This document shows positions 1-7,885 of a stretch of 64,000 nucleotides of DNA, piece by piece. This DNA is from Acuticoccus sp039034015 (GTDB lineage Bacteria > Pseudomonadota > Alphaproteobacteria > Rhizobiales > Amorphaceae). The stretch is taken from the NCBI GenBank assembly GCA_039034015.1, contig JBCCBM010000002.1, positions 62,001 to 126,000 of the forward strand, in the 5' to 3' direction. The notes under the pieces were generated by a model. That model saw nothing but the letters and a program-made list of their open reading frames with translations, searched no databases and was not told the DNA's origin. Position numbers and translations under genes: made by a program. Within the stretch, counting starts at the first letter, position 1; every line of letters starts with the position of its first letter.

Positions 1-60
1 TTCCACCGCGGTGAAATCCCCGAACTCTTTGCGAAGGTCTTTGATGATGATCTCAGCCAC
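1..60 (-). CDS. Sugar ABC transporter ATP-binding protein, N-terminal fragment
   Basis: Only the first 20 codons are inside the window. They read VAEIIIKDLRKEFGDFTAVE from a GTG start preceded by GAGGGAG. That is the usual opening beta strand of MalK/UgpC-type ATPases, just ahead of the Walker A region. It lies downstream of the binding protein, two permeases and a small membrane protein on the same strand, so it should be the energising subunit of this importer. The Walker motifs themselves lie outside the window. Confidence 0.8.
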   Translation of the reverse strand, partial: MAEIIIKDLRKEFGDFTAVE

Positions 61-141
61 GGGCGCGCTCCCTCACTTGATGGCGGCGCGGCTGCTGGCG
101 GGCACGTTCTGCAGAAATGCTCAACGGTTTGGAAGGGCGTG

Positions 142-327
142 TCATTCTGGAAAGTGGCTCACGACGATGAACATCACCGTACCCGTCAAGATGACGAAGA
201 ACGAATACGTGTACGCGGTTAAGACAAACGGCTGCATGAGCATGATCACGCCGGCCGCGATGAGCGCGCTCGCCACAAGCTCCCAGGGCCCTCGGCGAAG
301 GCGCAAAAGGTTGGCGAAGAAGGTCAT
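142..327 (-). CDS. Small two-helix membrane protein of the sugar ABC operon
   Basis: This 61-residue protein has two hydrophobic segments (about residues 15-32 and 38-56) with a short polar N-terminus. Its ATG overlaps the stop of the upstream permease in an ATGA, so translation is coupled. The ATPase gene follows after about 80 bases. The position inside the operon, between permease and ATPase, suggests an accessory membrane component or assembly factor. I do not recognise a named family and can give no function. Confidence 0.7.
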   Translation of the reverse strand: MTFFANLLRLRRGPWELVASALIAAGVIMLMQPFVLTAYTYSFFVILTGTVMFIVVSHFPE

Positions 328-1256
328 TTGCGCACCGCGCCAAAGGTGATGCCGCGCAAAAGGTGTTTGCGGAGCAGAATTGTGAAGACCATCACGGGCA
401 GCAAGAACAGCGTCGCGCCGGCCGCCACTGCGGGCCAGTCTTGCCCACCAACGCCGATGATTGTCGGGATGAAAGGAGGTGCCGTTTGCGCGGTGCCCGA
501 TGTGAGAAGAACCGCAAACGCATACTCATTCCACGAGAAGATGAGACAAAAGATGGCCGTTGCCGCAATCCCCGTTGTCGCCTGGGGCAGGACAACTTTG
601 TAGAACGCTTGGAAGCGCGTGTACCCGTCGATGAGCGCCGCTTCTTCGTATTCGCGGGGGATTTCGTCAATGAAACCTTTGAGAAGCCAGACAGAGAGCG
701 ACAAGTTGACGGCTGTGTAGAGCAGGATCATCCCTGCGTGGGTGTCCGACAAGCCGACTGAGCGGAACATCAAGAAGATCGGGATGGCGACCGCGATGGG
801 CGGCATCATCCGCGTCGACAAGATGAAGAACAGGAGATCATCTTTGAGAGGGATGCGGTAGCGCGAAAACGCGTAGGCCGCCAAGGTGCCAAGCAACACG
901 GATAGGAAGGTGGAGCCGAACCCGATGATCACCGAGTTCATGAACCGCTCACCGAAGCGGGAGGGCCCCGCGATCACAAGACCTTTCTCAGCGACAATCT
1001 CCTCATACCACGTCTGTGGCGGGTTGGCGTCCAGGAAGTCTTGGGTTTGCCGCGTCTGCGTCGTGAAAAGGTTCACGTAACCTTCCAGCGTCGGCTCGAA
1101 GACGATCTTTGGCGGGTAGGCGATCGCGTCGGTGGACGACTTGAAGCCGGTGGAGACAATCCAGACCAGGGGGAGAAGCGTGATCACCGCATAGGTGATG
1201 ACGAGAACGCCAGAAATCCATTTGAGGCGCCCCGACGGTTCGGCGACTGAGCTCAT
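324..1256 (-). CDS. Carbohydrate ABC transporter permease (MalG type)
   Basis: Inner-membrane permease of 310 residues, normal for MalG-like subunits of CUT1 importers. It has an N-terminal transmembrane helix near residues 13-33, a large periplasmic loop with motif GYVNLF, then five further helices. The EAA loop for ATPase contact is visible as EYEEAALIDG (about residues 203-212). The gene overlaps the preceding permease by four bases and the next gene by four bases, so the three are translationally coupled. Confidence 0.9.
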   Translation of the reverse strand: MSSVAEPSGRLKWISGVLVITYAVITLLPLVWIVSTGFKSSTDAIAYPPKIVFEPTLEGYVNLFTTQTRQTQDFLDANPPQTWYEEIVAEKGLVIAGPSRFGERFMNSVIIGFGSTFLSVLLGTLAAYAFSRYRIPLKDDLLFFILSTRMMPPIAVAIPIFLMFRSVGLSDTHAGMILLYTAVNLSLSVWLLKGFIDEIPREYEEAALIDGYTRFQAFYKVVLPQATTGIAATAIFCLIFSWNEYAFAVLLTSGTAQTAPPFIPTIIGVGGQDWPAVAAGATLFLLPVMVFTILLRKHLLRGITFGAVRK

Positions 1257-2200
1257 CGTTCTTTCACCTTATTGAGCGCCTTCACGTAAATGGAGGCCAA
1301 GCCGAACACAGTCACGAACAAGATGATCGCGTAGGCGGAGCTGTAACCCGTCCGCCATTTCTCAAACGCCTCGCGCTTAAGGTTGATGGAGGTGAGCTCC
1401 GTCGTGTTGCCAGGCCCGCCGCCGGTGAGCTGCACCACCAGATCGAACATCTTGAAGTTTTCGATGCCGCGGAAAAGCACAGCCAGCATCAAAAATGGGA
1501 GCACCATGGGGACGGTGATGGTCCAGAATTGGCGCCATTTGGACGCGCGATCACACTCGGCGGCTTCGTAAATACTTTCGGGGATCGAGCGAAGACCAGC
1601 AAGGCAGATCAACATCACAAACGGGGTCCACATCCATGTGTCCACGATGACGATGGACCAGGGCGCCAGCGAAACATCGCCGATCATGGAGAACGCGGTG
1701 GGTTCGATGCCAGCAAAGAAGGCAATCACGTAGTTGAAGAGGCCGATTTGCGGCTGGTACAGAAATGTCCAAAAGTTTCCGACAACGGCGGGGGATAGCA
1801 TCATCGGCAAAACGATGATTGTCGTCCACAGGTTGCTTCCCTTGAAGCGGCTGTTGATGAGCCACGCGAGCGTGAAACCGATCAAAACCTGGAGAACCAG
1901 CGTCCAAATCAAGAAATGGGCAGTCGCCTGCATGGTGAGCCAGATGTCACTGTCGGTAAGGATGCGCTCATAATTGCGCGTTCCCACCCAGCGCACGTCG
2001 GCGTTGGGGCGGTTGGCCCGGAAGTTGGTGAAGCTGAGATAGATGGTCCAAAGCAGAGGGAAAATATTGACCGCAAGAAGGAGCGCAATTGTTGGCGCCA
2101 CGAAGATCCAAGCGATGGTCTTGTCGGAAAGGCCGCGTATTTTTCGCGCCACTCCCTTGGGCGTCGAGCGGGCGACGAGGTCAATTGCGGTGTCTGGCAT
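1253..2200 (-). CDS. Carbohydrate ABC transporter permease (MalF type)
   Basis: A 315-residue inner-membrane permease with six predicted helices and a C-terminal EAA loop (YEAAECDRAS), pairing with the MalG-type subunit. I chose the ATG at 2200 (MPDTAIDL), preceded by AAGGG, rather than the in-frame GTG at 2248. The longer start would put the coding region across an intercistronic hairpin. The stop overlaps the next gene by four bases. Confidence 0.88.
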   Translation of the reverse strand: MPDTAIDLVARSTPKGVARKIRGLSDKTIAWIFVAPTIALLLAVNIFPLLWTIYLSFTNFRANRPNADVRWVGTRNYERILTDSDIWLTMQATAHFLIWTLVLQVLIGFTLAWLINSRFKGSNLWTTIIVLPMMLSPAVVGNFWTFLYQPQIGLFNYVIAFFAGIEPTAFSMIGDVSLAPWSIVIVDTWMWTPFVMLICLAGLRSIPESIYEAAECDRASKWRQFWTITVPMVLPFLMLAVLFRGIENFKMFDLVVQLTGGGPGNTTELTSINLKREAFEKWRTGYSSAYAIILFVTVFGLASIYVKALNKVKER

Positions 2201-2224
2201 GCCAACCCTTGCGTGCGGGAGAAA

Positions 2225-2242
2225 GGGCGGCCGAAGCCGCCC
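2225..2242 (-). terminator. Intercistronic UUCG-loop hairpin after the binding-protein gene
   Basis: On the minus strand GGGCGGC-TTCG-GCCGCCC forms a perfect 7-bp stem with a UUCG tetraloop, followed by TTTCTCCC. It sits just after the binding-protein stop and before the permease start. Such hairpins commonly stabilise the upstream binding-protein message or cause partial termination, making the binding protein more abundant than the membrane subunits. Confidence 0.6.
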
Positions 2243-2254
2243 TATCACATCGAA

Positions 2255-3577
2255 TTAGAGCTTGCCTTCATCTTCGAAGACTTCAACCCAATCTTCCACA
2301 AGCGCGTCGAGCGCCTCTTTCGCGGTGCCATTGCCGGCGATCACGTAGTTGTGGACGCGGTCTTGCATGGCAAGCAACAGTGAGGCGTAGGCGGGCTCTG
2401 CCCAAAAGTCTTTCACAATCGCCATAGAATCAAGGAAGGTTTGGGCGTAGGGCTGGCTCCCGGCGAACGAAGGGTCTTCAACAACTTCGCGCAGGGCCGA
2501 GTAACCGCCAAGCTCCCACCAGCGCTTTTGCACATCGCCTTGCGCAAACCACTTGATGTATTCGAGCGCTGCTTCTTGTTCGTCGGAGTAGGAGACGACC
2601 GAAATGCCTTGGCCGCCAAGCTGCGCGAAGTGCCCACCCGGGCCCTCGGGGTTGGGGAAGTAGCCGGAGCGGTCGCCACCCACGTTGGGGTCGGCGTGGA
2701 CGCCTGGCCAGATGAACGCAAAGTTCATCTGAAGCGCCACCTGGCCGGAGCGGTAGGCGTCGATGTTTTCGGACATATACCAGTCGGACGAGCCGGGCGG
2801 CGTGCAGCAGTCGTAAAGCTCTTTGTAGAATTCGAGACCGGCGATGGCTTCCGGCGAGTTCACGAAACCGGCCATCTGATAGGGATTGTCGGGGTCGGCA
2901 TATTTGAAGCCAAAATTGTAGAGCGCGTTGGTCACGCCCATGGTGATGCCTTCGGAGCCACGCTCGGTGTAAATCGCGGCGCCATAGACGGTTTTTCCGT
3001 CAATCTCGCGGCCTTGGAAGAATTCGGCGATGTCTTTGAGCTCGGCCAATGTATTGGGGACGGCGAGCGGGCGACCATAGGCGGCTTCGAACGCGCTTTG
3101 GTGCTCGGGCATTTCGAACCAATCTTTGCGATAGGTCCAGCCCACAACGTCACCAAACGCCGGCAGGGCCCAGTAGTTGGGCGTGCCCTTTGGCCATTCG
3201 GCGTAGCCTGTGACGGTAGCCGGGATGAAGTCGGCCATGTCGATCCCTTCCTGCTCGAAGAAATCGTTGAGTTTGATGTAGTGTCCCGCCTCGGCGCCAA
3301 GGCCGATCCATTGGCTGTCGCCAATCATCAGATCGCACAGTTGGCCGCCGGAGTTGAGTTCATTCAGCATCCGGTCGGCAAAGTTTGGCCAGGGGACGAA
3401 CTCAAAGCTCATGTTGTGGCCGGTCTGCGCCTCAAAGTCTTTTGAGAGCTCGATCAGCGCGTTTGCCGGGTCCCAGGCGGCCCAGCACAGCGTGAGGTCT
3501 GCGGCGCGGGCGTCGGTGACCGCAAAGCTTGACGCGGCGACCACGGCCGTTGCGGCCAAACGATGGATTGTCTTCAT
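2255..3577 (-). CDS. Sugar ABC transporter periplasmic binding protein
   Basis: A 440-residue family 1 extracellular solute-binding protein. A typical Sec signal peptide (MKTIHRLAATAVVAASSFAV) ends at ARA-AD near residue 25. The mature protein has the fold cues of the family: ALIELSKDFEAQTG near the N-terminus, GDSQWIGLGAE, and a tryptophan-rich C-terminal lobe. It is the first structural gene of the importer and has a strong AAGGAGG site. The substrate is probably a sugar or polyol but cannot be read from sequence. Confidence 0.9.
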   Translation of the reverse strand: MKTIHRLAATAVVAASSFAVTDARAADLTLCWAAWDPANALIELSKDFEAQTGHNMSFEFVPWPNFADRMLNELNSGGQLCDLMIGDSQWIGLGAEAGHYIKLNDFFEQEGIDMADFIPATVTGYAEWPKGTPNYWALPAFGDVVGWTYRKDWFEMPEHQSAFEAAYGRPLAVPNTLAELKDIAEFFQGREIDGKTVYGAAIYTERGSEGITMGVTNALYNFGFKYADPDNPYQMAGFVNSPEAIAGLEFYKELYDCCTPPGSSDWYMSENIDAYRSGQVALQMNFAFIWPGVHADPNVGGDRSGYFPNPEGPGGHFAQLGGQGISVVSYSDEQEAALEYIKWFAQGDVQKRWWELGGYSALREVVEDPSFAGSQPYAQTFLDSMAIVKDFWAEPAYASLLLAMQDRVHNYVIAGNGTAKEALDALVEDWVEVFEDEGKL

Positions 3578-3589
3578 GCTTTCCTCCTT

Positions 3590-3608
3590 GGCGCCTTCGG
3601 TGGGCGCC
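3590..3608 (-). promoter_or_regulatory. Hairpin abutting the binding-protein Shine-Dalgarno site
   Basis: On the minus strand GGCGCC-CACCGAA-GGCGCC forms a 6-bp stem that ends one base before AAGGAGG (3583-3589), which lies five bases from the ATG. It could protect the 5' end of the message or modulate initiation. Confidence 0.4.
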
Positions 3609-3650
3609 GAGCCGCTTTCAACCGTGCGGTCTCGCTCACTATCCGTATCT

Positions 3651-3664
3651 GAGGAACGTACCTC
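3651..3664. promoter_or_regulatory. Candidate LacI-family operator upstream of the binding-protein gene
   Basis: GAGGAACGTACCTC is a near-perfect palindrome (12 of 14 positions) with the central CG typical of LacI-family operators. It lies 74-87 bases upstream of the binding-protein start. The half site GAGGTACGT recurs upstream of the regulator gene at 4801. Confidence 0.5.
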
Positions 3665-3740
3665 TTTTCAAGCACCAATCGCGCCTCAACGCCCGGCGCA
3701 CCTTGATGAGTTGGCCGCGAAATGTGGTCAGCTTGTTGAA

Positions 3741-4760
3741 TTATTGAAGGTTTTCGCGCATCACAATTTCAATGCGGATCCGCTCCTGCGCCGCCACAAT
3801 GGGGACGTCATCCCGCAGGCTGCGCAGGACCCGGAGTGCGCTGCGGACCAAGTGCCCGACATCCTGCACAATCAGGGCGGACAGCGCGCCAGTCGCGAGG
3901 CCCGCGCGGGTGACGGGCGTGAGCTCGTGGGCGACCACGACGCGGCCGCCCTGCCGAGCGCTGCCGAGGGCGGCGAGGAGGGCAGCGTTCCCTGATCCCA
4001 TGGAGTATATTGCGGCAAGGGCAGGGCGGCTTTGCGCAACCCGCGTCACCGCATCGGCCATGCGGGCGGGGTCGTCGAACGCCTCAACGGTGGGCAAAAC
4101 CCGCGCGCCGGGGGCGTAGGCGGCGATGGCGGCGTCAAAGCCAAGGCGCCGCTCCAAGCTGTCGCGCGAGCGCAAGGCATTGGTGACGCAAAGGATTTCC
4201 GCGGGCTCCTTGATTAACCCGCCAATCAGTTGCGCCGCCGTCCGCCCCGCTGCGACGCTGTTGATGCCGACAAAATAGTCGCGCCCCGTGCTTGGAAGGT
4301 CGGACACGAGGGCGACGACGGCAAGGCCCGCGCGCTTGAGGGCGGCGACCGCGTCGCGCACCTGCGGGGTTTCCTGCACCATGAGGGCGACGCCATCAAG
4401 CTTGGAAAGGTCTTGCGATTTCAGTGTGTTGGCTACTGCATGGGGGTCGTGAGGTGACACGGTGAGCACCGTCAGCTCAATCCGGTCTGCCAGCGGGGAG
4501 GCGTAGGCCTCCATCAGTGCGGCGTGGAGGGTTTTTGCAAATTGTCCGGCGCCGGAGGGGAGCACGAACGCGAAGCGATGGCGCCGCCCCCGCGCCAAGT
4601 TGGCCGCGTGGGCGTCGCGCACGTAGCCAAGCCGCTGCACCGCGCCCTGGACCTTGGCGATGGTGACTGCGCGCACGCCAGGCCGTTGGTTCAACACCCG
4701 ATCGACGGTGGCAAGGCTCACCCCGGCCTCCCTCGCGATGTCATGAACGGTGGGTTTCAT
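3741..4760 (-). CDS. LacI-family transcriptional regulator
   Basis: A 339-residue repressor-type regulator. The N-terminal helix-turn-helix is clear (PTVHDIAREAGVSLATVDRV, residues 3-22), followed by the hinge region, and residues from about 60 form a periplasmic-binding-protein-like effector domain. It lies upstream of the importer on the same strand, 163 bases before the binding protein, so it most likely controls that operon with the imported sugar as inducer. A shared operator half site suggests autoregulation. Confidence 0.9.
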   Translation of the reverse strand: MKPTVHDIAREAGVSLATVDRVLNQRPGVRAVTIAKVQGAVQRLGYVRDAHAANLARGRRHRFAFVLPSGAGQFAKTLHAALMEAYASPLADRIELTVLTVSPHDPHAVANTLKSQDLSKLDGVALMVQETPQVRDAVAALKRAGLAVVALVSDLPSTGRDYFVGINSVAAGRTAAQLIGGLIKEPAEILCVTNALRSRDSLERRLGFDAAIAAYAPGARVLPTVEAFDDPARMADAVTRVAQSRPALAAIYSMGSGNAALLAALGSARQGGRVVVAHELTPVTRAGLATGALSALIVQDVGHLVRSALRVLRSLRDDVPIVAAQERIRIEIVMRENLQ

Positions 4761-4800
4761 TGCGCGCGCCCCATAGCCGGCGGACGCTAGTGATCCCCGT

Positions 4801-4814
4801 GAGGTACGTCAATC
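4801..4814. promoter_or_regulatory. Candidate LacI-family operator upstream of the regulator gene
   Basis: GAGGTACGTCAATC lies 41-54 bases upstream of the regulator start. Its left half GAGGTACGT is the exact reverse complement of ACGTACCTC in the binding-protein promoter, but the right half is degenerate. This supports weak autoregulation by the same protein. Confidence 0.4.
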
Positions 4815-5020
4815 AGCCCGGTTTTGGCGGCAATCGGCTTTCGAGTTGTAGAAATCCAATTCGGGTCGACGGATGCCTAACTCGGGTCTCGGTGAACGCC
4901 AAGCGTTTCAACGGGACGGATCTCAAGACCCGAAGAAGGAGGTAGCGGCCTACAGCGATAACTACGCGTCGAGCTCGCCGCCGGTGTTGGAGCCGCGGGC
5001 GAAGCGATGCATCAACCCCG
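4815..5020. other. Non-coding stretch between the LacI operator and the tRNA-linked repeats
   Basis: About 200 bases with no open frame showing recognisable protein sequence and no further repeat unit. Short frames on both strands read as arginine-rich, non-protein-like sequence. Confidence 0.6.
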
Positions 5021-5220
5021 CGCTCAAGCAGCGCGAAGCGCGGTAGCGCAACAAAAATCGCGCTCAAGCAGCGCAAAGCGCGTTAGCCCAACAAAAATCG
5101 CGCTCAAGCAGCGCAAAGCGCGTTAGCCCAACAAAAATCGCGCTCAAGCAGCGCAAAGCGCGTTAGCCCAACAAAAATCGCGCTCAAGCAGCGCAAAGCG
5201 CGGTAGCGCAAAAAAAGATG
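5021..5220 (-). repeat. Five tandem 40-bp repeats with terminator-like hairpins
   Basis: Five exact-length units start at 5021, 5061, 5101, 5141 and 5181. The three inner units are identical; the first and last carry cggtagcgca in place of cgttagccca. On the minus strand each unit contains GCGCT-GCTTG-AGCGC, and four units follow this with GATTTTTG, the shape of a weak intrinsic terminator. The array begins immediately after the CCA end of tRNA-Leu. There are no spacers, so it is not a CRISPR array. Confidence 0.9.
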
Positions 5221-5303
5221 GTGCGGTCGAGAAGACTCGAACTTCCACGGGTTGCCCCACAGCGACCTCAACGCTGCGCGTCTACCAATTCCGCCACGAC
5301 CGC
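5219..5303 (-). tRNA. tRNA-Leu (anticodon GAG)
   Basis: The acceptor stem GCGGTCG pairs with CGACCGC. The anticodon stem-loop is CAGCG-TTGAGGT-CGCTG with anticodon GAG. There is a long variable arm as in class II tRNAs, a T arm containing GTTCGAGTC, discriminator A and an encoded CCA. Total length is 85 bases. Confidence 0.95.
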
Positions 5304-5373
5304 ATCGGAGCCAGGCACCTAGCACCTGCTTGCCCACCTTTCAAGCGACGCGCCAGAGGTTTATGGCAAAGCC

Positions 5374-6027
5374 ATGTTCCGCGCCAATCCACCCGTTGAA
5401 TGGTCTATCGAAGATGACGCCGTCGCCTACCAAGCCGCCGTGGACGCCATGGAAGCGCGCGCGGCCGCCATCGCGGACGGGACGGCGGGGGAGGCCGTAT
5501 GGCTCCTGGAACACACCGCCTGCTACACCGCTGGCACCAGCGCAAACCCGGCCGACCTCACCACGCCCGACCGCTTTCCGGTGCACAAAACCGGGCGCGG
5601 CGGACAATATACGTATCACGGCCCCGGCCAGCGCATCGCCTACCTCATGCTCGACCTGCGCGCTCGGGGGCGGGACGTGCGGCGCTACGTTGCAACGCTT
5701 GAGGATGTGGTGATCGACACCCTCGACGCCTTCAATATCCGGGGGGAGCGGCGGGCGGGCCGGGTTGGCGTGTGGGTCGCGCAGCCTGATGGCGAGGCCA
5801 AGATTGCCGCCATCGGCGTTCGTGTGCGCAAATGGGTGACGCTCCATGGCCTGAGCCTCAATGTGGAGCCCGATCTGTCGCACTTTTCGGGGATCGTGCC
5901 CTGCGGGGTGCGCGAGCATGGCGTCACAAGCCTTGTGGCGGAAGGGCGCCCCGTGGATATGCCGACGGTGGACACAGCCCTTCGCGCCGCGTTCGAGGCC
6001 CATTTTGGCCCCACCCGACGGCCATGA
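5374..6027 (+). CDS. lipB: Octanoyl-[acyl-carrier-protein]:protein N-octanoyltransferase
   Basis: Transfers the octanoyl chain from acyl carrier protein to lipoyl domains, the first step of lipoate attachment in the cytoplasm. Family signatures are present in order: GRGGQYTYHGPGQ (residues 73-85), AAIGVRVRKWVTLHG (about 148-162, holding the catalytic-lysine region) and IVPCGVREHGVTSL (about 174-187, with the catalytic cysteine). The length of 217 residues is normal. It stands alone, followed by the sugar kinase on the same strand. Confidence 0.95.
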   Translation: MFRANPPVEWSIEDDAVAYQAAVDAMEARAAAIADGTAGEAVWLLEHTACYTAGTSANPADLTTPDRFPVHKTGRGGQYTYHGPGQRIAYLMLDLRARGRDVRRYVATLEDVVIDTLDAFNIRGERRAGRVGVWVAQPDGEAKIAAIGVRVRKWVTLHGLSLNVEPDLSHFSGIVPCGVREHGVTSLVAEGRPVDMPTVDTALRAAFEAHFGPTRRP

Positions 6028-6121
6028 CGGGGCGCGAAAAGCCGCCCCAAAAGGGTGTCGCAAGGGCTTGCGCAACCGGCGCAAACCGGGTCCGCTCGCG
6101 CGAGAGGATGAAGGCGGACCG

Positions 6122-7048
6122 ATGACGATACTGGTGTGCGGCGAAGCGCTCTACGATGTGTTTTTCGACACGGAGCGGCCAGAGGGCTTTGATCTTGACG
6201 CGCGGATCGGCGGCTCCGCCTTCAACGTTGCGATGGGTCTTGGCCGGCTTGGCCACCCCTGCGGCCTCCTCACCGGCCTTTCGCGGGATCGGCTTGGCCA
6301 AAAGCTCCACGATCGCCTGGCCGACGAGGGCGTTGCCACGCGCTACCTTGCCCGAAAGGACGCAACGACCACGCTTGCCATGGTCTCCCTCGACGCGTCC
6401 GGCGGCGCACAATACCAGTTTTATGGCAAGGGCGCGGCCGACCGCATGGTCATGCCGGACGACTGTCCCGACCCGTCGTCGTTGGCGGCGCTGGTGTTTG
6501 GCTGCTTCTCGCTTCTGACGGCGCCGACGGGGGACACGTTTTTGGATTTTTCCGCCCGGGCGGCGGCGGCCGGCACTTTTGTGGCGCTGGACCCCAATGT
6601 GCGCCCCACCGTGGAGCCGGATGCCAACGTGTGGCGCGCGCGCGTGGCGGCTTTTGCGCAAAACGCAGCGTTCGTGAAGGCGAGCTCGGATGATGTCGCC
6701 TTCCTCCACCCCGGCGAGACTCTTGAGAGTGTTGCCGAACGTTGGCTTTCGGCCGGCGCCTCGGCCGTTGCGCTGACCGATGGCGGCAAGGGGGCAACGC
6801 TCTACCGTGTGGGCGAAATCACCCATGTTGCAGCGCCCGCGGTCACGGTGGCGGACACTGTGGGCGCGGGCGACAGTTTTCTTGCCGCCTTCCTGGTGGC
6901 GCTGGCAGACCGGGAGGCCCTGTCGCCCCGCGGCCTCCGTGATCTTTCTAAAGACGAGGCGGCGGCCGTCCTCAGCTTTGCCGTCGCCGCCGCTGCCAAA
7001 ACCTGCACCCGCCGCGGCGCTGACCTTCCCCGCCGGGCGGAGATTTAA
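6122..7048 (+). CDS. PfkB-family carbohydrate kinase (fructokinase-like)
   Basis: A 308-residue ribokinase/PfkB-type sugar kinase. The first signature is the glycine-rich GGSAFNVAMGLGRLG near residue 30, and the second is VADTVGAGDSFLAAFL, with the catalytic aspartate in GAGD, near residue 246. The N-terminus ILVCGEALYDVFFD resembles fructokinases, but the sugar cannot be fixed from sequence. I start at the ATG at 6122, which begins directly with the family N-terminus; upstream in-frame sequence is low-complexity. The stop overlaps the convergent hydrolase stop by four bases. Confidence 0.88.
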   Translation: MTILVCGEALYDVFFDTERPEGFDLDARIGGSAFNVAMGLGRLGHPCGLLTGLSRDRLGQKLHDRLADEGVATRYLARKDATTTLAMVSLDASGGAQYQFYGKGAADRMVMPDDCPDPSSLAALVFGCFSLLTAPTGDTFLDFSARAAAAGTFVALDPNVRPTVEPDANVWRARVAAFAQNAAFVKASSDDVAFLHPGETLESVAERWLSAGASAVALTDGGKGATLYRVGEITHVAAPAVTVADTVGAGDSFLAAFLVALADREALSPRGLRDLSKDEAAAVLSFAVAAAAKTCTRRGADLPRRAEI

Positions 7049-7848
7049 GCAACGCCGCTCCAAAAGCTGCGCAGTGCGGCCTGAAACGCAACCGGCGCCT
7101 CAAGGTTGGAAAGGTGCCCCGCGCCCTCAAGCACGGCAAGGTCAGCGCCCGGGATGCGGGCGGCGAGCTTGAAGGCCATGGCGGGCGGGGTGATGCGGTC
7201 GTTCTGCCCCACCACCACAAGGGTGGGCACCCGCGCGTGCTGGGTGAGCGGGTGCGGGTCGTCCACCGAACCCTCGACGGCTTTGATGAAACTTTGCGCG
7301 CGAACGGCGGCGAGGGAGGCTTCTAGCCGGGCGCAGGCGGCCGCATCGTCAGGGTCGCCGGCAAGGCTTTTGGCAAGGCGGGGCGCAATGTCGGCCGGAG
7401 TCTTGCCGGCCTTGAGGGGGGTGGCGCGCGCGTCCACAAATTTGCGGCGCTCTTCATCAGAATATTCGCCAAAGCCGAGGTGCGTGTCGCACAGCGCCAG
7501 CGAGCGCACGCGCCCCGGGTGGCGCGCGGCCACATGAAGCGCAACGCGCCCGCCCAGCGAGAGCCCGCAAAGGTGCGCGCGCCGGGCGCCAAGATGGTCC
7601 AGCACGCGCACCACATCATCGGCACAGTCGGCAAGTGTGAAGGGGCCGGCGTAATCGCCGCTGTCGCCATAGCCGCGGAGGTCCATGGCCGCGCATTGGG
7701 CCACATCGGAAAGCGCGGCAAGCTCGCCCGCCCAGTTGGTGCGGTTGCCGCCAATCCCGTGCAAAAAGAGCGCGACGGACCCCTTTCCCGCCACATCGAC
7801 GGCAAGGGGCGGGTCGCCAGGCACACTGTGGGTGAGAACGGCTGTCAT
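7045..7848 (-). CDS. Alpha/beta hydrolase, 3-oxoadipate enol-lactonase-like
   Basis: A 267-residue alpha/beta hydrolase. The oxyanion-hole motif is FLHGIGGN, the nucleophile elbow GLSLGG, the acid GQNDRITP and the histidine GAGHLSN, so the triad is complete. Overall similarity is to PcaD/CatD enol-lactonases, which hydrolyse 3-oxoadipate enol-lactone. A cycloisomerase-like gene diverges from it 37 bases away, which supports a shared lactone pathway. Other carboxylesterase activities remain possible. Confidence 0.75.
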   Translation of the reverse strand: MTAVLTHSVPGDPPLAVDVAGKGSVALFLHGIGGNRTNWAGELAALSDVAQCAAMDLRGYGDSGDYAGPFTLADCADDVVRVLDHLGARRAHLCGLSLGGRVALHVAARHPGRVRSLALCDTHLGFGEYSDEERRKFVDARATPLKAGKTPADIAPRLAKSLAGDPDDAAACARLEASLAAVRAQSFIKAVEGSVDDPHPLTQHARVPTLVVVGQNDRITPPAMAFKLAARIPGADLAVLEGAGHLSNLEAPVAFQAALRSFWSGVA

Positions 7849-7885
7849 ACTGGCCCCCGAAACACCGCGCGGATCACAGGATAAG

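Noticed and set aside
5021..5220. CRISPR-like array of 40-bp repeats
   Set aside because: Units are contiguous with no unique spacers and no cas genes are in the window; it is a plain tandem repeat.
5104..5337. Small minus-strand protein across tRNA-Leu
   Set aside because: It is translated tRNA and repeat sequence; a common false call.
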